Source of the DNA: Evernia prunastri
Taxonomy: Eukaryota > Ascomycota > Lecanoromycetes > Lecanorales > Parmeliaceae
DNA length: 64,000 nucleotides
Direction of reading: 5' to 3'
NCBI GenBank assembly: GCA_003184365.1
Contig: NKYR01000013.1
Span: forward strand, 248,001-312,000
Shown here: piece by piece, positions 10,449 to 21,958 of the stretch
How the letters are laid out: every line of letters starts with the position of its first letter
How positions within the stretch are numbered: position 1 is the first letter of the stretch
Notes under the pieces: model-generated
Told to the model about the DNA's origin: nothing
Database searches by the model: none
Seen by the model: only the letters and a program-made list of their open reading frames with translations
Translations under genes and position numbers: made by a program

Positions 10449-12937
10449 ATGTCGCTTCACAGTGACCCGCAGGCTCTCGCTGAAGAGACTGCCCGGCTAA
10501 GAGTTCAACTAGAATTCGAAAGAGAGGAGAATAAAGAACTGAAGCAAAAAAATGAAGTGCTGAAGCAAAGAGTCACCAGCCTAAGCATGGATCCGCGAAG
10601 GTCGGCCACGACAACGTCCACAGGTTCTTCGGATCCAGCGCAGATAGCGGAGATCTCCCAACTGCGAAATCAACTTGCAGAAAAGGATTCGATCATCACG
10701 CAGCTAGAAGGGGAGAACTCAACTCTGCTCGGGAGATTTAAATCCTATCGCGAGCATCGTGGTCGTTTGTGGGATACATTCTTCAAAATCGATAGCGACT
10801 TGATGCCCCAAGAAGAAGAAGAAGTCACCGAGGAGGGTGAGCACCTCTCACTGCAAGAACATGGAGAGCGAATGTCACTCGATCTTGGCGAACCCATCGG
10901 GCTCAATATTAAGCCAGCACCTCAACAAGTCCAAAGAGACTTTCAACCTCAGCGTCATCCAACCTCATCGGGATCAACCTCAACGGGGCCAACAACATCG
11001 TTGTTTCCGGACAACCGCGGTTCAACCTCGTCATACAGACATTCTGAAGGCGACGGTCGATCTCAGTCTCAAACGTCCCAATCACAGAAATCTTCGGTAG
11101 AGAGCGCCACTCTGACTTCAGCCCATTCGCAGCCGAGCTATGCTCATGCGGCACAAACGTCGCCCAAGTCCATCCGACAACGAGATGGGCGTCGTACGGC
11201 AGGATCGGGTCGGTCTACAGGCATCGAGTCGTCCACTTACATGGCAGCGGAACAACAAGCTCCCTCCCAAACTCAGAACCAGAAGTCTCAGAACACGGAC
11301 AGAGGCCGCGGAGACACGAGAGGGCGTGGAGACCGGGGAGGGCGTGGGGACCGGGGAGGGAGTAGCCGCTCGAGAGCGAGTGCAGATTCGGGATCAACAC
11401 AAGGTGCGATATTGCATCTTCCTTCGTCAAAAATGCCAGACCCCGCTGACTATTCATTAGGATTAGGCTCAGAATCAACCAAAAAGAATGTGCCTGTCAA
11501 CACGGAGAAGTCCGCCGACTTGCTGGACAAGAACGCCGTAAAGGGCACGAATGAGCCAGGACAGAAGCAAGTCTTGGCCCCACTTGAGGCCAAGAATCCG
11601 CCACTCATTTTCCGAGATCCCTTCAGTGAACAAAAAGCAAGGGATTTCATTTTCATAGATCCGGGCGTGGATTCAAACAAGCAGGCATTTGTTCTTCCAG
11701 CTGCCGCACCTAAAGCTCAAACCGTCGAAAGTACCGTTGCCGATAAGGACTCTAAAAAGAAGAGTACTTTGGGTGCCAAAGCTGCTCCCTTCAGTCTCAG
11801 AGCCACGTCGATTGCAGGCTCTGGAAAACCAACTGCTAGTCCACAGGATCTAGAGTCAGTGAAGCCGTCAGCCCAACAGCCTGATACCACAAGCTTGGGC
11901 CTCACAGCTGCGGTCCATGCGGTTCCAAAGGCGAGTCAAATACAGCCGGCAATACCTCTAGTAGGGAAGAACCCAGGTAGACTGGGCAGCAAAGCTGAGG
12001 ATGACAAATCGACCACGCCTGGGATCAAAAAGATGGAACCGGCATCATCAATGAAGCCGCAGTCTCCAGCGGAAAAGCCTCTGCCTCTGTCCGATCCAAC
12101 CAAGGATCCAGAGAAGTCGACGGCTAAGGTAGCACAAGCAAGCACACCCCCAGTGACACAGACTAACGTGTCGAACCAGGTACCCCCAGTCGCAGGGACT
12201 TCTCTGAACTTTAAAGAGTCTTCGACTGAAGCTAAGGATTTCCCGTTCCCAATGCCTGAGCCTCTGGGCTTCGCGAGAGGCCCAGCACCTGGCTTCAAAC
12301 CTAAGGATCTTAGCGCGCTCTTGGGTACACCAAAAGACGCCAAAGCGACCTCGTCGAAAACGAAGCCTGCCGCCAACTGGGCGGATGATGTCTCTGAGGC
12401 TAGCAATGGTTAGCGTTCGTGATTCCAAGCTTTTTAAAGGCTGTAGCTAATACTCGGTAGTACCAGCCGCATCAAGGGGCAGCGGTCTACCTGAATGGAA
12501 AATTTTTGGAGAGAGGGAAGAACGGGCTCGTGAGGAGAGGATGAAGCAACGCGGAGACCCAAACGAGGAAACGGCAGAATATCGCGAACCGGTGACAATG
12601 AACGTCAAATACCGCCAGGTTGGATATGATGAAAACGGTGAACTGAAAGTCACCAAAGTCACGGAGGGAATTGATATCCTGGATTCGAATGAAGCTGCCG
12701 CAAATGCCAACAAGGAGGTAGGTTGAGACAGCCACGTTATATGAGCAGTTGCCAACGTGACCGCAGTCCACGCGAGAGGAAGGAGCGGGGCAGCTCGAGA
12801 AGAATCGGAAAAGAAGGCGAGATGCATCGCCACCGGAAGCACGGACCAAGCGTAGGGAAGGCACCTCGTCGGAAAACGATGCCAAGGCGAAGGATCAAGT
12901 GAGTATGGGGGACACTGACGCTGGTGTAAACCGTTAG
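10449..12937 (+). CDS. coiled-coil, RGG-rich, disordered protein (3 exons)
   Basis: I derive join(10449..12408,12461..12717,12767..12937), 795 aa. The first intron is GTTAGC...GCTAATACTCGGTAG, the second GTAGGT...GACCGCAG, and all joins keep frame. Residues ~1-100 are a charged coiled coil (LEFEREENKELKQKNEVLKQ; ISQLRNQLAEKD). The middle is Ser/Gln/Pro-rich, with an Arg-Gly cluster near residues 280-310 (RGRGDTRGRGDRGGRGDRGG) typical of RNA-binding or phase-separating proteins. The C-terminal exons add an acidic/basic segment ending with KRRRD and KRRE patches that look like nuclear localisation signals. It lies between the N-domain gene and a second coiled-coil gene, all on the plus strand and all with the same start-proximal element. 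Broken copies of three of its segments lie at 55.6-58.0 kb. Family not recognised; the RNA-related role is inferred from composition. Confidence 0.7.
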
Positions 12938-13418
12938 CCATATGTTACACAGTCGATCAATGGATACTTGCTTGGTCACAATCACGTTACCAGAACATTC
13001 ATTTCATTTCCCAGTGAAGCATTCACTCACCTACACAATTCATTCACACAGCATTCACTCGATAGCCTCCCGTATAAATGCAGGGCCCCATTTGTTTTCC
13101 CCAAGGACATCTATCTTCTCCATTGTTTCTTCAATCTCGATTGTCTCTTTTACTTTGTATCATATTTTGCTTGAACTAATGTATATATAAATATGGACAT
13201 GTATATTTTTTCACGCCTGTCGCGGTTGCTTCAAAACAGGGTGGGGTGCAGAGGCCCGCTTTTCCTTGGCAGATGACGTCTCTATTCTCGGAAGCTTGCT
13301 GAATCTCTTCTCTGTATCATCATTCTCAAATATCAACGGATATTCGAAAGCTAGTCTTCTAAGCTGGTGGTCTCTTGATATTTTCACTGTCTAGGGCTCT
13401 TTGAAGCCGGTGTTCGTC
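12938..13418 (+). promoter_or_regulatory. promoter region with GAATGA module and TATA box
   Basis: At 12985-13065 there are repeated CATTCA words (GAATGA on the other strand). A good TATA box, TATAAAT at 13073-13079, follows about 420 bp before the ATG at 13497. The same order (GAATGA-rich DNA, then a TATA-like box) recurs on the minus strand at 35.2 and 59.5 kb, and more weakly at 57.3 kb. Confidence 0.5.
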
Positions 13419-13445
13419 ACTGCATCCCCAGTAGAACTTCGGTTC
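13419..13445 (+). promoter_or_regulatory. leader hairpins of the second coiled-coil gene
   Basis: Two adjacent 4-bp hairpins are seen: ACTG/CAGT at 13419-13432 and GAAC/GTTC at 13434-13445 with a TTCG loop, which is an exceptionally stable tetraloop in RNA. The stems are short, so chance is possible. Confidence 0.35.
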
Positions 13446-13460
13446 GAACAGGCTTTATAC

Positions 13461-13479
13461 CTCCGCAGGAATCTCGGAG
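13461..13479 (+). promoter_or_regulatory. start-proximal dyad element, copy 4
   Basis: This reads CTCCG - CAGGAATCT - CGGAG, then TTTTAAAACATTTCACA and ATG at 13497. Compared with copy 5, the second base pair is T-A instead of G-C, a compensating change. Confidence 0.75.
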
Positions 13480-13496
13480 TTTTAAAACATTTCACA

Positions 13497-15701
13497 ATGG
13501 CTTCGGCTGATTTGTCTCCGCAGGCATCAACCCCTGCAAACACCAGACGGAAGACCTCGAGAATCTCACTCGACATTTCGCCCCTCAGACCTCTGTCGCC
13601 ATGGGATGCAAAAATGGACGCTTTGGGCCACTGCTATGAAGGCGATGTGGCAGAACACCGGAGAAAAACAATGTCCAAAGGGCTTGCGGAGACTTTCCTG
13701 GCCAAACAGGAGAACGATTCGACCAGACAAACACGGGCCAGTGAGCTCAAAAACAAAATTGGAGCATCCCGGGATAAGTTGATGGCCGATTTAAGACTAC
13801 TCGTCGAAGCACGCAGCAAGCTAAACGACGTTGGAAGGGACTTCACTTCACCATGCGGCAAGGAGAAGCTTACACTGGGGGAGATTGTACACATATCCGA
13901 TGAAATGTGTATGCTTTGGCGGCGTGAAGCTGAGAACCATGACCTTGAAAGGATCAATGAAACTCTCGCTCAAAGGGATGAGATGCGCAACGAGAGAGAT
14001 GGCGCAACTAGGTCTATGTGGACCGCGAAGGCAGAACGAGATACAGCTCGGAAGGAACGGGAATCATACCGGACGGAGTTGGATGTTCTACGGTCAGAGC
14101 GAGATACACTGCTTCAGGAGAGAGATCGTTTCCGTAAGGAGTCTGAGATGAAGGACCGGGAATACAGGCTCCTAAGAGAAACTGAGCTGACTCGGCAGGT
14201 TCAGTTTAATGATCAACAAGAGGCCGCGCTGCGATCTACCGAGGCTCACCAAGTAGCCTTGCAAGACGTTGAAAAGGAAAGAGACCATCTACGTGGTGAA
14301 TGTGACCGTTACCGCGATCAACGGAACTCCTTCTACAGTAAGTGCGACTCCTTACGCGGACAGAGGCTTCAATCCCAGGATCGAGTAAAGGAGTTGGAAG
14401 GAGAATTGAAGGGGGCAAAAATGCGGCTGGGTTCGTTCTATGATCTGAGTAATTAAATCCGCATTCGGCTGACCAATGTTATAGCCGATGACAGCAAACG
14501 ATTTGAGAATGAACTCCGTCGACAGAGGACGAGTTTACAGGGAGAGCATAATAAGATGCTTCAGGGAGAGCGAAAGTGCTGGGGCAATGCCCATGATACA
14601 ATCGTCCGTGACTTGAATCAATATTGGGAACAGGAGAATTCACGGTTGACGGCATCCATCTCAGTAAATCAAGTCACAATTGATGAAATGAGAGCCACTG
14701 CTAGAGCAACAGAGGACCAGCATTACCAAGCGATCCGTAAATTGAATCATGGTTGGGAGCAGGAGAAATCACGGTTGACGGCATCCGTCTCAGTGAGTGG
14801 AGAAAAGATTGATGAACTGACCGTCACTGCGAAGACAAAAAAGGACCAGCATGATCGAGCGATCGGTGGATTGACCCGTGCTTTGGAGGCCAAGGCTGCA
14901 CTCGTCTCAGCAAGTCAAGTCACGATCGATGATTTGGTCGCCACTGCGAATTCGACAGCGGCGACTCATGCCGCGACGCTGCAAGCCCACTTGAATCGTT
15001 TGTCACTGCTAATGGAAATCAATGCAAAAGACAGAAGGGCCATACGCGGTTTGGTCATCGCCTTAGCCGTCTCGCTGTCTTCCTATAATAAAATGCATAA
15101 TGCCTTTCTGATGAGAGGAGGGACCATCAACAACGGCAACAGCCGGATCAAAGCATTGGATGAGCGGCTGACCGATTTACAGGTACGTAATGACACATCG
15201 ACATCCGAATCGAGCAATCTTCGAAAGGAACTACACGGTAAGAGAGAGGAGATTGATGGATTGCGTGCATCCAGCGAGGTCAACCTCGAAGCTCTTCGCA
15301 CTCTACAGGATGTCCACGCTGTTGGTGAACACGAACAGCGACTGCAGCTTGGTCGCATTGACAGAAACACTTTCTTTGAGGACTTCTCAAAGTTCGCAGA
15401 AAGCTTATCTGAAAAGGGTCGGGTCTTTAGCGGCAAGGAAAACGGTAGACATGTTGATGTCTGCTTTTGCGTTCTACAGGGGAGCAACGAAGCCATGTGT
15501 GTTATAGGAAGGTCTGGTGGTGCATTTACGATTTGGCACAGCAAGCTGGAGGACTGCTCAATGTTCAATTATACTTGGGACAAGCTGGTTGTGCTTAGGA
15601 GGAAATGGTCAGGGCAAGCCACTCTATATATGTTTGGCGAGTGCCGGAGGAACGGACGCATGGTTGGCAATGCATGTTACTTTTCGGACGGCGTGCGGTG
15701 A
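13497..15701 (+). CDS. coiled-coil protein with C-terminal globular domain
   Basis: I derive join(13497..14448,14485..15701), 722 aa. The ATG chosen is the first after the dyad element. Removing a 36-base intron (GTAATT...GCTGACCAATGTTATAG) joins the two frames exactly. Residues 1-60 are basic and Ser/Pro-rich. About 110-320 and 330-560 are long coiled coils rich in R, E, L and Q (e.g. RDEMRNERDGATR, ERDTLLQERDRFRKESEMKD). In the second half a ~35-residue motif repeats three times (WEQE-SRLTAS-SV followed by TIDE/KIDE). A compact C-terminal ~120-residue domain rich in aromatic residues and Cys follows (VCFCVLQGSNEAMCVIGRSG, FTIWHSK). Family not recognised. It probably acts as a scaffold or oligomer. 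The intron is unusually short; the alternative is a frameshift between two once-continuous halves. Confidence 0.7.
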
Positions 15702-16013
15702 GGATGTTGAAAGGATCAGACAAAACGCCTGAATGAGTGTGGTTTAGGAAAAATCCCATCAAGAACCTCTCAACATATATCTAGCTATCACAGAAATATG
15801 AACATTGTTTCTCGATATCCTCGATACATGCGTTGCAGCTGGGACTTGTAAAGTTGCACACTGAGTGTGATTTGGGGAAAATTCTATCAAAGATCTTACC
15901 CGACGGTGCCCATTCCTCAACATCAAACACTCACAACCTTTTGCTACCCCATTGTTCCTACAATTCATCTGCCTGATTTCACTAGGCTTCGCTTTTAATA
16001 GCAAACTCAAAGT
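15702..16013. other. intergenic, promoter of the 669-aa gene
   Basis: No gene is visible. An inverted repeat GCCT/AGGC (15971-15987) lies in the likely leader of the next gene. Confidence 0.4.
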
Positions 16014-16027
16014 AAAGCTGTTGCTTT
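16014..16027 (+). promoter_or_regulatory. leader hairpin of the 669-aa gene
   Basis: A perfect inverted repeat AAAGC/GCTTT with loop TGTT lies 13 bases upstream of the dyad element, in the same place as the hairpin clusters of the other family genes. Confidence 0.4.
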
Positions 16028-16039
16028 GCTTCTTCATAC

Positions 16040-16058
16040 CGCCGCAGGATACTCGGCG
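16040..16058 (+). promoter_or_regulatory. start-proximal dyad element, copy 5
   Basis: This reads CGCCG - CAGGATACT - CGGCG, then TATAAAAATATTTCATC and ATG at 16076. The arms are perfectly complementary. Confidence 0.75.
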
Positions 16059-16075
16059 TATAAAAATATTTCATC

Positions 16076-18085
16076 ATGTCACAAAATGTGATGACTGGCT
16101 CCAACACGGGGCGAAAGAGACAAGACTACGGTGGCGAAGTTGTGCAAAGACCAACGAAGAGACGCCTTGTAGTGGACTCCAGCCCTTTGTCGGAGCGATC
16201 TCAGGCCGAGGTAGAGCAAGGAAACGAGGATGAGGTCAACGACTTCATCAACACCCAGCTCGAAGAAACACACGAACCACAAGCGGACGATCCTCAGTTA
16301 GACTGGCGTACTCAAGATCCTACGCAGTTGCCGGTTATTGAAGAGAATGAGGATGAGATCGTCAGCGACCCGGACGAACTCTCAGAGGTCGACGTCGAGC
16401 CCGCGATACCACAAGCAATCCTCATTGCACAGACTGCATCACAATCAAACTTTCGGATGAACACGGCGGACGTAAAGGTCCATCAAAGGTATGCTCGCTT
16501 CCTTCGCGATCTCTGTGACAAGACTGGCACAAAACTATTAGAAGCACACGTCAAGCATGGCCTAAAATGTACCGTGCACCGAGCACGGTCGATCGAATTG
16601 TCTGCCAATCTATCCGCCAACAACGACCTAGATACCTACGCTTTCGCAATGGTCGTCCATGTTTGGCAAGTCGTCTACTTCTGGGCTCAGTACGGATCTC
16701 ATCCATATGACTCGCTTGCATTGCAATTTGGAGCGTACTTCCTCGCCGCGCATGCCATAGTACAGGGGCACAGTCCTATCACTTTTCAACGGTTGAGACT
16801 AGCTGTTCAATATTGGGAGAGACGCCTCAACGATGTTCACATTTGCGGGTTGTGGCGGAAGCAAATCTGGCTTCGTGAAATAGCTGAGTTGGACCTACAC
16901 ACTCCCCAGAATCGCAACAAGATGGCCAATGAATACCTCGAGACATTGTCAAAGGAAGGAACGGCCGGACTCGCCTGGCTCGTTATGCAAGAAGATGCAT
17001 CAGGCCCGCACAGTACACCATTACGCAAATACACAGAAGGTACTCGTCCGAAAAAGACCTGGGCATTGAGCGAGATCATCGACATCTTAGTTTCGATGAA
17101 TACAGAGCTCATGAAGAGTCTGATTGATGGTTCTCTTTCCCGGAAGGCCGAGATAACAACAGGCGAGGTATCAATAGCACTCCAAAGAATACTCGACCAG
17201 AAACCGCTCCCACCATCAATTTACCAGAACTGTATTTGCGATGCCATGGGAATATCTCCTACGCCTCTACAATGGGAGCGCGTGTGTACTCTCATGTTGG
17301 AGTATGTCCGAGGCGGGAACGAGAGCGATGATTTGGCAATTCTAGTCGACCAGCTGGTCCGCCCCACCGAAGAGTGGCCTCCCCACTTAGCAAAGCGAGG
17401 GCTCAGACGTTACACAGAGTGGAGGTCATTCATAGTAGATGATGGAGATACTGCGCCCAGCAGACGGCACAGAGACATGGTACGACGTTTCGTGTCGGAG
17501 ATGCTGAAGAGGATAGAGGGGGATCTACAGAATGGCAAGGGGAACATACCTTTGGCAGCACCCGTCATTGAGATAGGCTTCAGCATAAAATACGTCTGCC
17601 GACTCAGGGAGCATCGCCGCCACGAACAATCCAATTACCTCATGAATCTAGCAGAGGCTATGTTCAAGCATGCCTACCATGACACATTTCGGCTGCAGCA
17701 GCTCGTCATTTACGCCTGCTACCGACCATCACAGCCTTGGTTCAGCGAAATAATTTTGACGCAACTGGGCCAGGGATACACCGAGGGCGCTGGAGGTTTT
17801 AGCCATTACCCGGCTGGCCGTTCGAATGGAAGTGCGTACAATAAGACATCGAGAGGTCAATGGAACCAATTCGAACATGAAACCGCGCGTTCAGGACATC
17901 TTGACCGTGAGTTAAAGAAACCCCATGCTAACAACCAGCGGGAATACGTTGAATCAAGGGAAGACCCTGAGGATTCTGGGTTGACCACTGAGGTAGAGTT
18001 TCTGGACCGATTGAGCACGGCTCTGGGCTCACTGACCCGTTGTTTTGAGGCAGAGGCTGAGTTGGCAAAGGAGGAGAATAAGTAG
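16076..18085 (+). CDS. unrecognised 669-aa protein, mostly alpha-helical
   Basis: This is a single open frame of 669 codons from the ATG that follows the dyad element to TAG 18083-18085. The first ~120 residues are low complexity and acidic with a basic RRLVVDSS-type patch. About residues 135-570 look like one folded, helix-rich domain with many Trp, His and Arg residues (HVWQVVYFWAQYG, RLAVQYWERRLNDV, LREHRRHEQSNYLMNLAEAM). The tail is charged and ends in a possible short coiled coil. I see no catalytic motif, signal peptide or membrane segment and do not recognise the family. Its leader element places it in the same set as the helicase and coiled-coil genes. A broken copy of its 5' end lies at 24262-24345. 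Confidence 0.75.
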   Translation: MSQNVMTGSNTGRKRQDYGGEVVQRPTKRRLVVDSSPLSERSQAEVEQGNEDEVNDFINTQLEETHEPQADDPQLDWRTQDPTQLPVIEENEDEIVSDPDELSEVDVEPAIPQAILIAQTASQSNFRMNTADVKVHQRYARFLRDLCDKTGTKLLEAHVKHGLKCTVHRARSIELSANLSANNDLDTYAFAMVVHVWQVVYFWAQYGSHPYDSLALQFGAYFLAAHAIVQGHSPITFQRLRLAVQYWERRLNDVHICGLWRKQIWLREIAELDLHTPQNRNKMANEYLETLSKEGTAGLAWLVMQEDASGPHSTPLRKYTEGTRPKKTWALSEIIDILVSMNTELMKSLIDGSLSRKAEITTGEVSIALQRILDQKPLPPSIYQNCICDAMGISPTPLQWERVCTLMLEYVRGGNESDDLAILVDQLVRPTEEWPPHLAKRGLRRYTEWRSFIVDDGDTAPSRRHRDMVRRFVSEMLKRIEGDLQNGKGNIPLAAPVIEIGFSIKYVCRLREHRRHEQSNYLMNLAEAMFKHAYHDTFRLQQLVIYACYRPSQPWFSEIILTQLGQGYTEGAGGFSHYPAGRSNGSAYNKTSRGQWNQFEHETARSGHLDRELKKPHANNQREYVESREDPEDSGLTTEVEFLDRLSTALGSLTRCFEAEAELAKEENK

Positions 18086-18629
18086 CAATCGCAATGCCTA
18101 GAGTATTGGTAAAGAAAGCTAGAATACTGGCCATGTCTTGTAAAGGGAGAACTTTCACAATGTATTACGATCACAATCACATTCAACTTTGTACGTAGGA
18201 CTAGCAAGGTCGTGCAATTTGCTCATTCTCAAAGAAAAACTTTATTCTAAATACAGAGAACAAGAAGAGATCACGGTCACAAACCCTGGTGACGTGGCAT
18301 ACTGTATATTGGACTGATGCATTCTAGTTAGCGAGACCTTTTCCATATCCTGTAGTGTCCCTATTATTTTATTTCAGCTGCGCTTATGCATTCGGGCAAC
18401 GCCGAAATGGAGAGGACCGCGGGTGAATGCCCCTTTGTTGAACACTTCTCCGGCTGGAAACTGTCATCTGGACTGACATCTCCACCAAAAGCGCATCTCC
18501 CACTAGAGGCGCCTTTGAGGCCGCTACCCTGTGCTCTTCCAAGTCGCTGGAGGAAAGGGGCTGAGTACCATCAAATGCGCTGTCCCGTCTCAACAAGGTT
18601 GACACTTGAAGACGTAGTATTACGATCCG
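18086..18629. other. non-coding, 3' flank of the 669-aa gene
   Basis: No convincing frame or RNA gene. The end of the stretch leads into the first short-word array. Confidence 0.4.
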
Positions 18630-18800
18630 TAATTTCGGTGAGCGATTTGTAGGGGCGACGTTGGTGGACGGTTTATTTCGGTGAGCGCATTGTATGGGCG
18701 ATTTGTATGAGCGACTTTTGGTGAGCGCATTGTATGGGCGATTTGTATGGGAAAAATTTGGTGAGCGCATTGTATGAGCGATTTTGTATGGGCGACTTAT
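18630..18800 (+). repeat. small short-word array (GGTGAGCG / TGTATGGGCG)
   Basis: About a dozen degenerate 11-14-bp units made of the words TTGGTGAGCG and TTGTATGGGCG follow one another. They are the same words as in the larger arrays at 19.4, 24.6 and 26.1 kb. Confidence 0.75.
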
Positions 18801-19317
18801 GAAGAAAACTCGACTGGACGAGTGCTCAATTCACTCAATCAGGTACGAATACGCCAACTTGTCCCTCGAGACTCGACCATCTACCTTCTAAGGACACCCT
18901 CAGCTTTACGATTACTGCATCATTTAGTCTACACGATGAATCGACAGAACAGCTCGGTACAGCACACCCCTAACAACATCTTGCCGGCCGATGAACGAGG
19001 GACTTCAGGTACTTCACCTTATGAAAGGCAACTTCCAGGACGATGAGTGAGAGAAGATCCCAAAAGGGGCCGGAAAACCTTCATAACACGAGGGAACGAA
19101 TATAAACGCGCGAGGGTTCAGGACAAGTCGGGAACACCTATGAACAGGAGAGATTTCCTTTCTGACGAGGGTTTTCTTATCTAGATGTAATGTATTTTCT
19201 CATTTGTGGGGATTGAGAGTTTCAATAGGGTGCAGAGAAATCTGTCAACGCGGTTCCGAGGGGCTTATCATCATCGTGTGAGAAGTTGAACCCCATAATG
19301 AAAAGTTTTAGATAGCA
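18801..19317. other. non-coding spacer between arrays
   Basis: I see no supported gene. One plus-strand frame of 90 codons (18774-19046) begins inside the array and has no recognisable motif. Confidence 0.4.
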
Positions 19318-20090
19318 GATGCATTTATACTGGGACTGGGAACCACAGGGGACGATGCTTCTGGCTGGGTCTGAGATATCTGTAAAGCCCTCTGCGGGCT
19401 ATCCCGTATGGTGTTTAGTATAACAATTAATGTATAAGCGACTTTGCATGGGCGAGTTTGGGGAGCGCATTTGGTGGCGGAGAATTGGTGAGCGACTTTG
19501 GTGAGCGATTTATATGGGCGATCTCTGGTGAGCGATTTGTATGGCCGATTTGTATGAGCGCAATTGGTGGGCGTAGTTGGTGGCCGCAATTGGTGGTCGA
19601 TTTGTATGAGCGCAATTGGTGGGCGTAGTTGATGGCCGCAATTGGTGGCCGATTTGTATGGGAGCGTTTTGTATGAGCGATTTGTATGGGCGAAATATAT
19701 GGGCGAAATGTATGGGAGAAATTTGGTGAGCGATTTGTATGAGCGAAATGTATGGATAAATTTTGGTGAGCGCAATTGGTGAGCGATTTGTATGGGCGAT
19801 TTTGTATGGCCGAAATGTATGAGCGATTTGTATGGGCGAAATGTATGGGAGAAATTTGGTGAGCGATTTGTATGGGCGAAATGTATGGGAAAATTTTGGT
19901 GAGCGCAATTGGTGAGCGATTTGTATGGGCTAAGTGTATGGGAGAAATTTGGTGAGCGATTTGTATGAGCGAAATGTATGGGAAAATTTTGGGTGAGCGC
20001 AATTGGTGAGCGAAATGTATGGGAAAATTTGGGTGAGCGATTTGTATGGCCGATTTGTATGGGAGAATTTCCGTGAGGCATTTGGTGAGC
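19318..20090 (-). repeat. short-word array with conserved 110-bp end
   Basis: 19431-20090 is a tandem array of ~12-14-bp units built from two interchangeable words (TTGGTGAGCG and TTGTATGGGCG, with CAATTGGTGGCCG variants). All three minus-strand frames stay open through most of it, giving His/Pro/Asn/Ser-rich nonsense peptides. The flank 19318-19430 (with CAGCCAGAAGCATCGTC on the minus strand) recurs next to the array at 24.6-25.2 kb in the opposite orientation, so array plus flank behave as one dispersed element. Confidence 0.75.
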
Positions 20091-20899
20091 GCTCTTGATG
20101 AATCAATATTGTCTTTGATAATGTCTAGCAGTTTTGATATAATGAATCAGCGCTCTTGATGTAGCGCTTCTGTCTACATAGCATCTCAGACTTAGAGTTC
20201 AGAATTTTGATGTACGCTCTTACCTATGCTTCTATCTTCTAATGATTTTGTTCTATTACAAGCTTTCATCAAAGACGATTCAGAACAAGATCAGGATACA
20301 ATGTCAAAGACGTTCTTCACATAAGGCGCTGCACCAAGAGGGTTGTCACTACAAGATGTTGCAATGAAAGCGCTGTCTACTAAGCGTGCTGCACCGGAGA
20401 TGCTACCCAGCAAAGGCGCTGCCGTCGAGAACTTTTGGTGGACAAGAATCGAAAGCACAGCCTCAGATATGTACTGTCAAAGTCTTCTAGTTGCTTATAC
20501 TCATATCCCACAAAGGCTATCAACAACACTTCCGTCAGTACTCTAAATGCATTCATCCAGAGCCAGGTTATACGCCTCCGTTGCAAGTCAGAGCGTCTCG
20601 ACAGTGGAATTGCGAGCTGCTGAGAACCGCAACCAACCAAGCGAAAGAACGAAATATCCCTCAGTAAAGTCGCCAAAAATTGCGGTCAAGAACAGTAATG
20701 GTTAAGTTCTCTGGGAGAAGTCTGCCGACAAGGAGATCGTCAATGAGCAACCTACGCACGAATTGTCTGTTAGTGAAGAGGAGTCAGTTGCATTGGGTCT
20801 GTTCTTTGTTCTATGTCATACTGTACACATTAAGGCTCTTATCCTGCGGCTCCCCATAGGCGTCAAACGTCTTACCCAGAATATCACAGCAAAGGCGCA
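20091..20899. other. non-coding, scattered GGCGCTG words
   Basis: No gene supported. Words such as AAAGGCGCTG occur repeatedly (about 20325-20425) and grade into the next repeat block. Confidence 0.4.
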
Positions 20900-21370
20900 G
20901 TTTCACGAAAAGCCCAAGGCCACCAAAGGCGCAAGGTCACCAAAGGCGCGTCCTGTCTCAATGTCAGACGAAAGGCTCAAGGCCACCAAAAGCGCAATCC
21001 CCTTCACCAAAGGCGCATTCCACCAAGGAACACCCCGCCTTTCACCAAAGGCGCAGTCCCATACTAGAGGGTCACCATCTCGCAGCCAGATTATTTAATA
21101 TTTATCGCTTATGAATCGAATCCTCCCTCCCTGCATCCCTCACCAAAGACGCATCCCTCCCCTAGCGCATCCATCCTCCATCAGAGACGCATTTTTCACC
21201 AGAGGCGCACTCCCATGAAAGGCGTAAGGCCCATCATCAAAGGCGATTCTCCCATCAAAGGTGCGCCCTCATTAAAGGCGCAAGGCCCGCGCAAACACGA
21301 CTCAAAGCGCAATCCAGTAAAGGCGCACCACCAAAAGCGCTCTCTACTTAAGGTCTTTCATCGAAGACGC
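20900..21370 (+). repeat. CACCAAAGGCGCA word array
   Basis: About 20 loosely spaced copies of CACCAAAGGCGCA/ATCAAAGGCGCA separated by 2-25 bp of variable sequence. The reverse complement (TGCGCCTTTGGTG) forms the arrays at 24.4, 52.9, 53.6 and 54.5 kb. Confidence 0.7.
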
Positions 21371-21700
21371 TACATATCAAGGCATTTACCAATATGGCCA
21401 TGAGTACCAAGATCGCTGCCGCTCTGTACATTAGACGCTGCACCAAGAGCGCTGTCATCTGTAAGCGCATCGACGATGGAGCTGGTGGGGACTACAATCA
21501 ACAACACGAAAGAACTTGAATGGCAGTCGAGAAGAATAAGGATGGAGTATTATTTGAATAGTCTGTCGATAGAGAGATTGCCAATGAGCAGCCTACGGAG
21601 GTACTGTACACACTGAGGCTCCTATCCTGTGGGTATTACAAGCGTCAAAGGCAATCAGAACATTCAACTCTTAGACTTTTCACAGTCATGGTTGATTACT

Positions 21701-21958
21701 ATGTCATCTAAGATCAGACTCTGTGGGCTTCATTTCCCTCATAATGACGAGCTTATAGAAGTTCAATGCAGATCAGAAAGTCTTCAAGACCTCACCGCTG
21801 AAGAAGAGACTCTCAGGACTCTTTGTGCAACGATTGAAAGGTTGCTAAATGAGAATGGAATTGCTCTTTCTTCTTGCTCATTGGAACTACTGGCTAGCTC
21901 GTCGTTTCAGAGAGTCTCTCTGTTATTCTGGACCAGGCTTGTGAGAGCTCTGCATTAG
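21701..21958 (+). CDS. possible small protein, 85 aa
   Basis: ATG at 21701 opens an 85-codon frame ending in TAG, with balanced composition and helix-like spacing (ELIEVQCRSESLQDLTAEEE, TLCATIERLLNEN). It stands in repeat-rich DNA without recognisable promoter or leader elements. It could be a real small gene or a remnant of a larger one. No family recognised. Confidence 0.3.
   Translation: MSSKIRLCGLHFPHNDELIEVQCRSESLQDLTAEEETLRTLCATIERLLNENGIALSSCSLELLASSSFQRVSLLFWTRLVRALH

Noticed and set aside
10449..18085. A Starship or other large transposon
   Set aside because: No DUF3435 tyrosine recombinase, transposase, reverse transcriptase or terminal repeats were recognised in the window; mobility of the whole gene set is not shown.
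19308..20081. Long open frames (132-257 codons) encoding His/Asn/Arg/Ser/Pro-rich repeats in the word arrays
   Set aside because: All three frames of one strand are open because the repeat words lack stop codons; no promoter, leader element or sensible composition. Same for 24569-25077 and 26183-26562.
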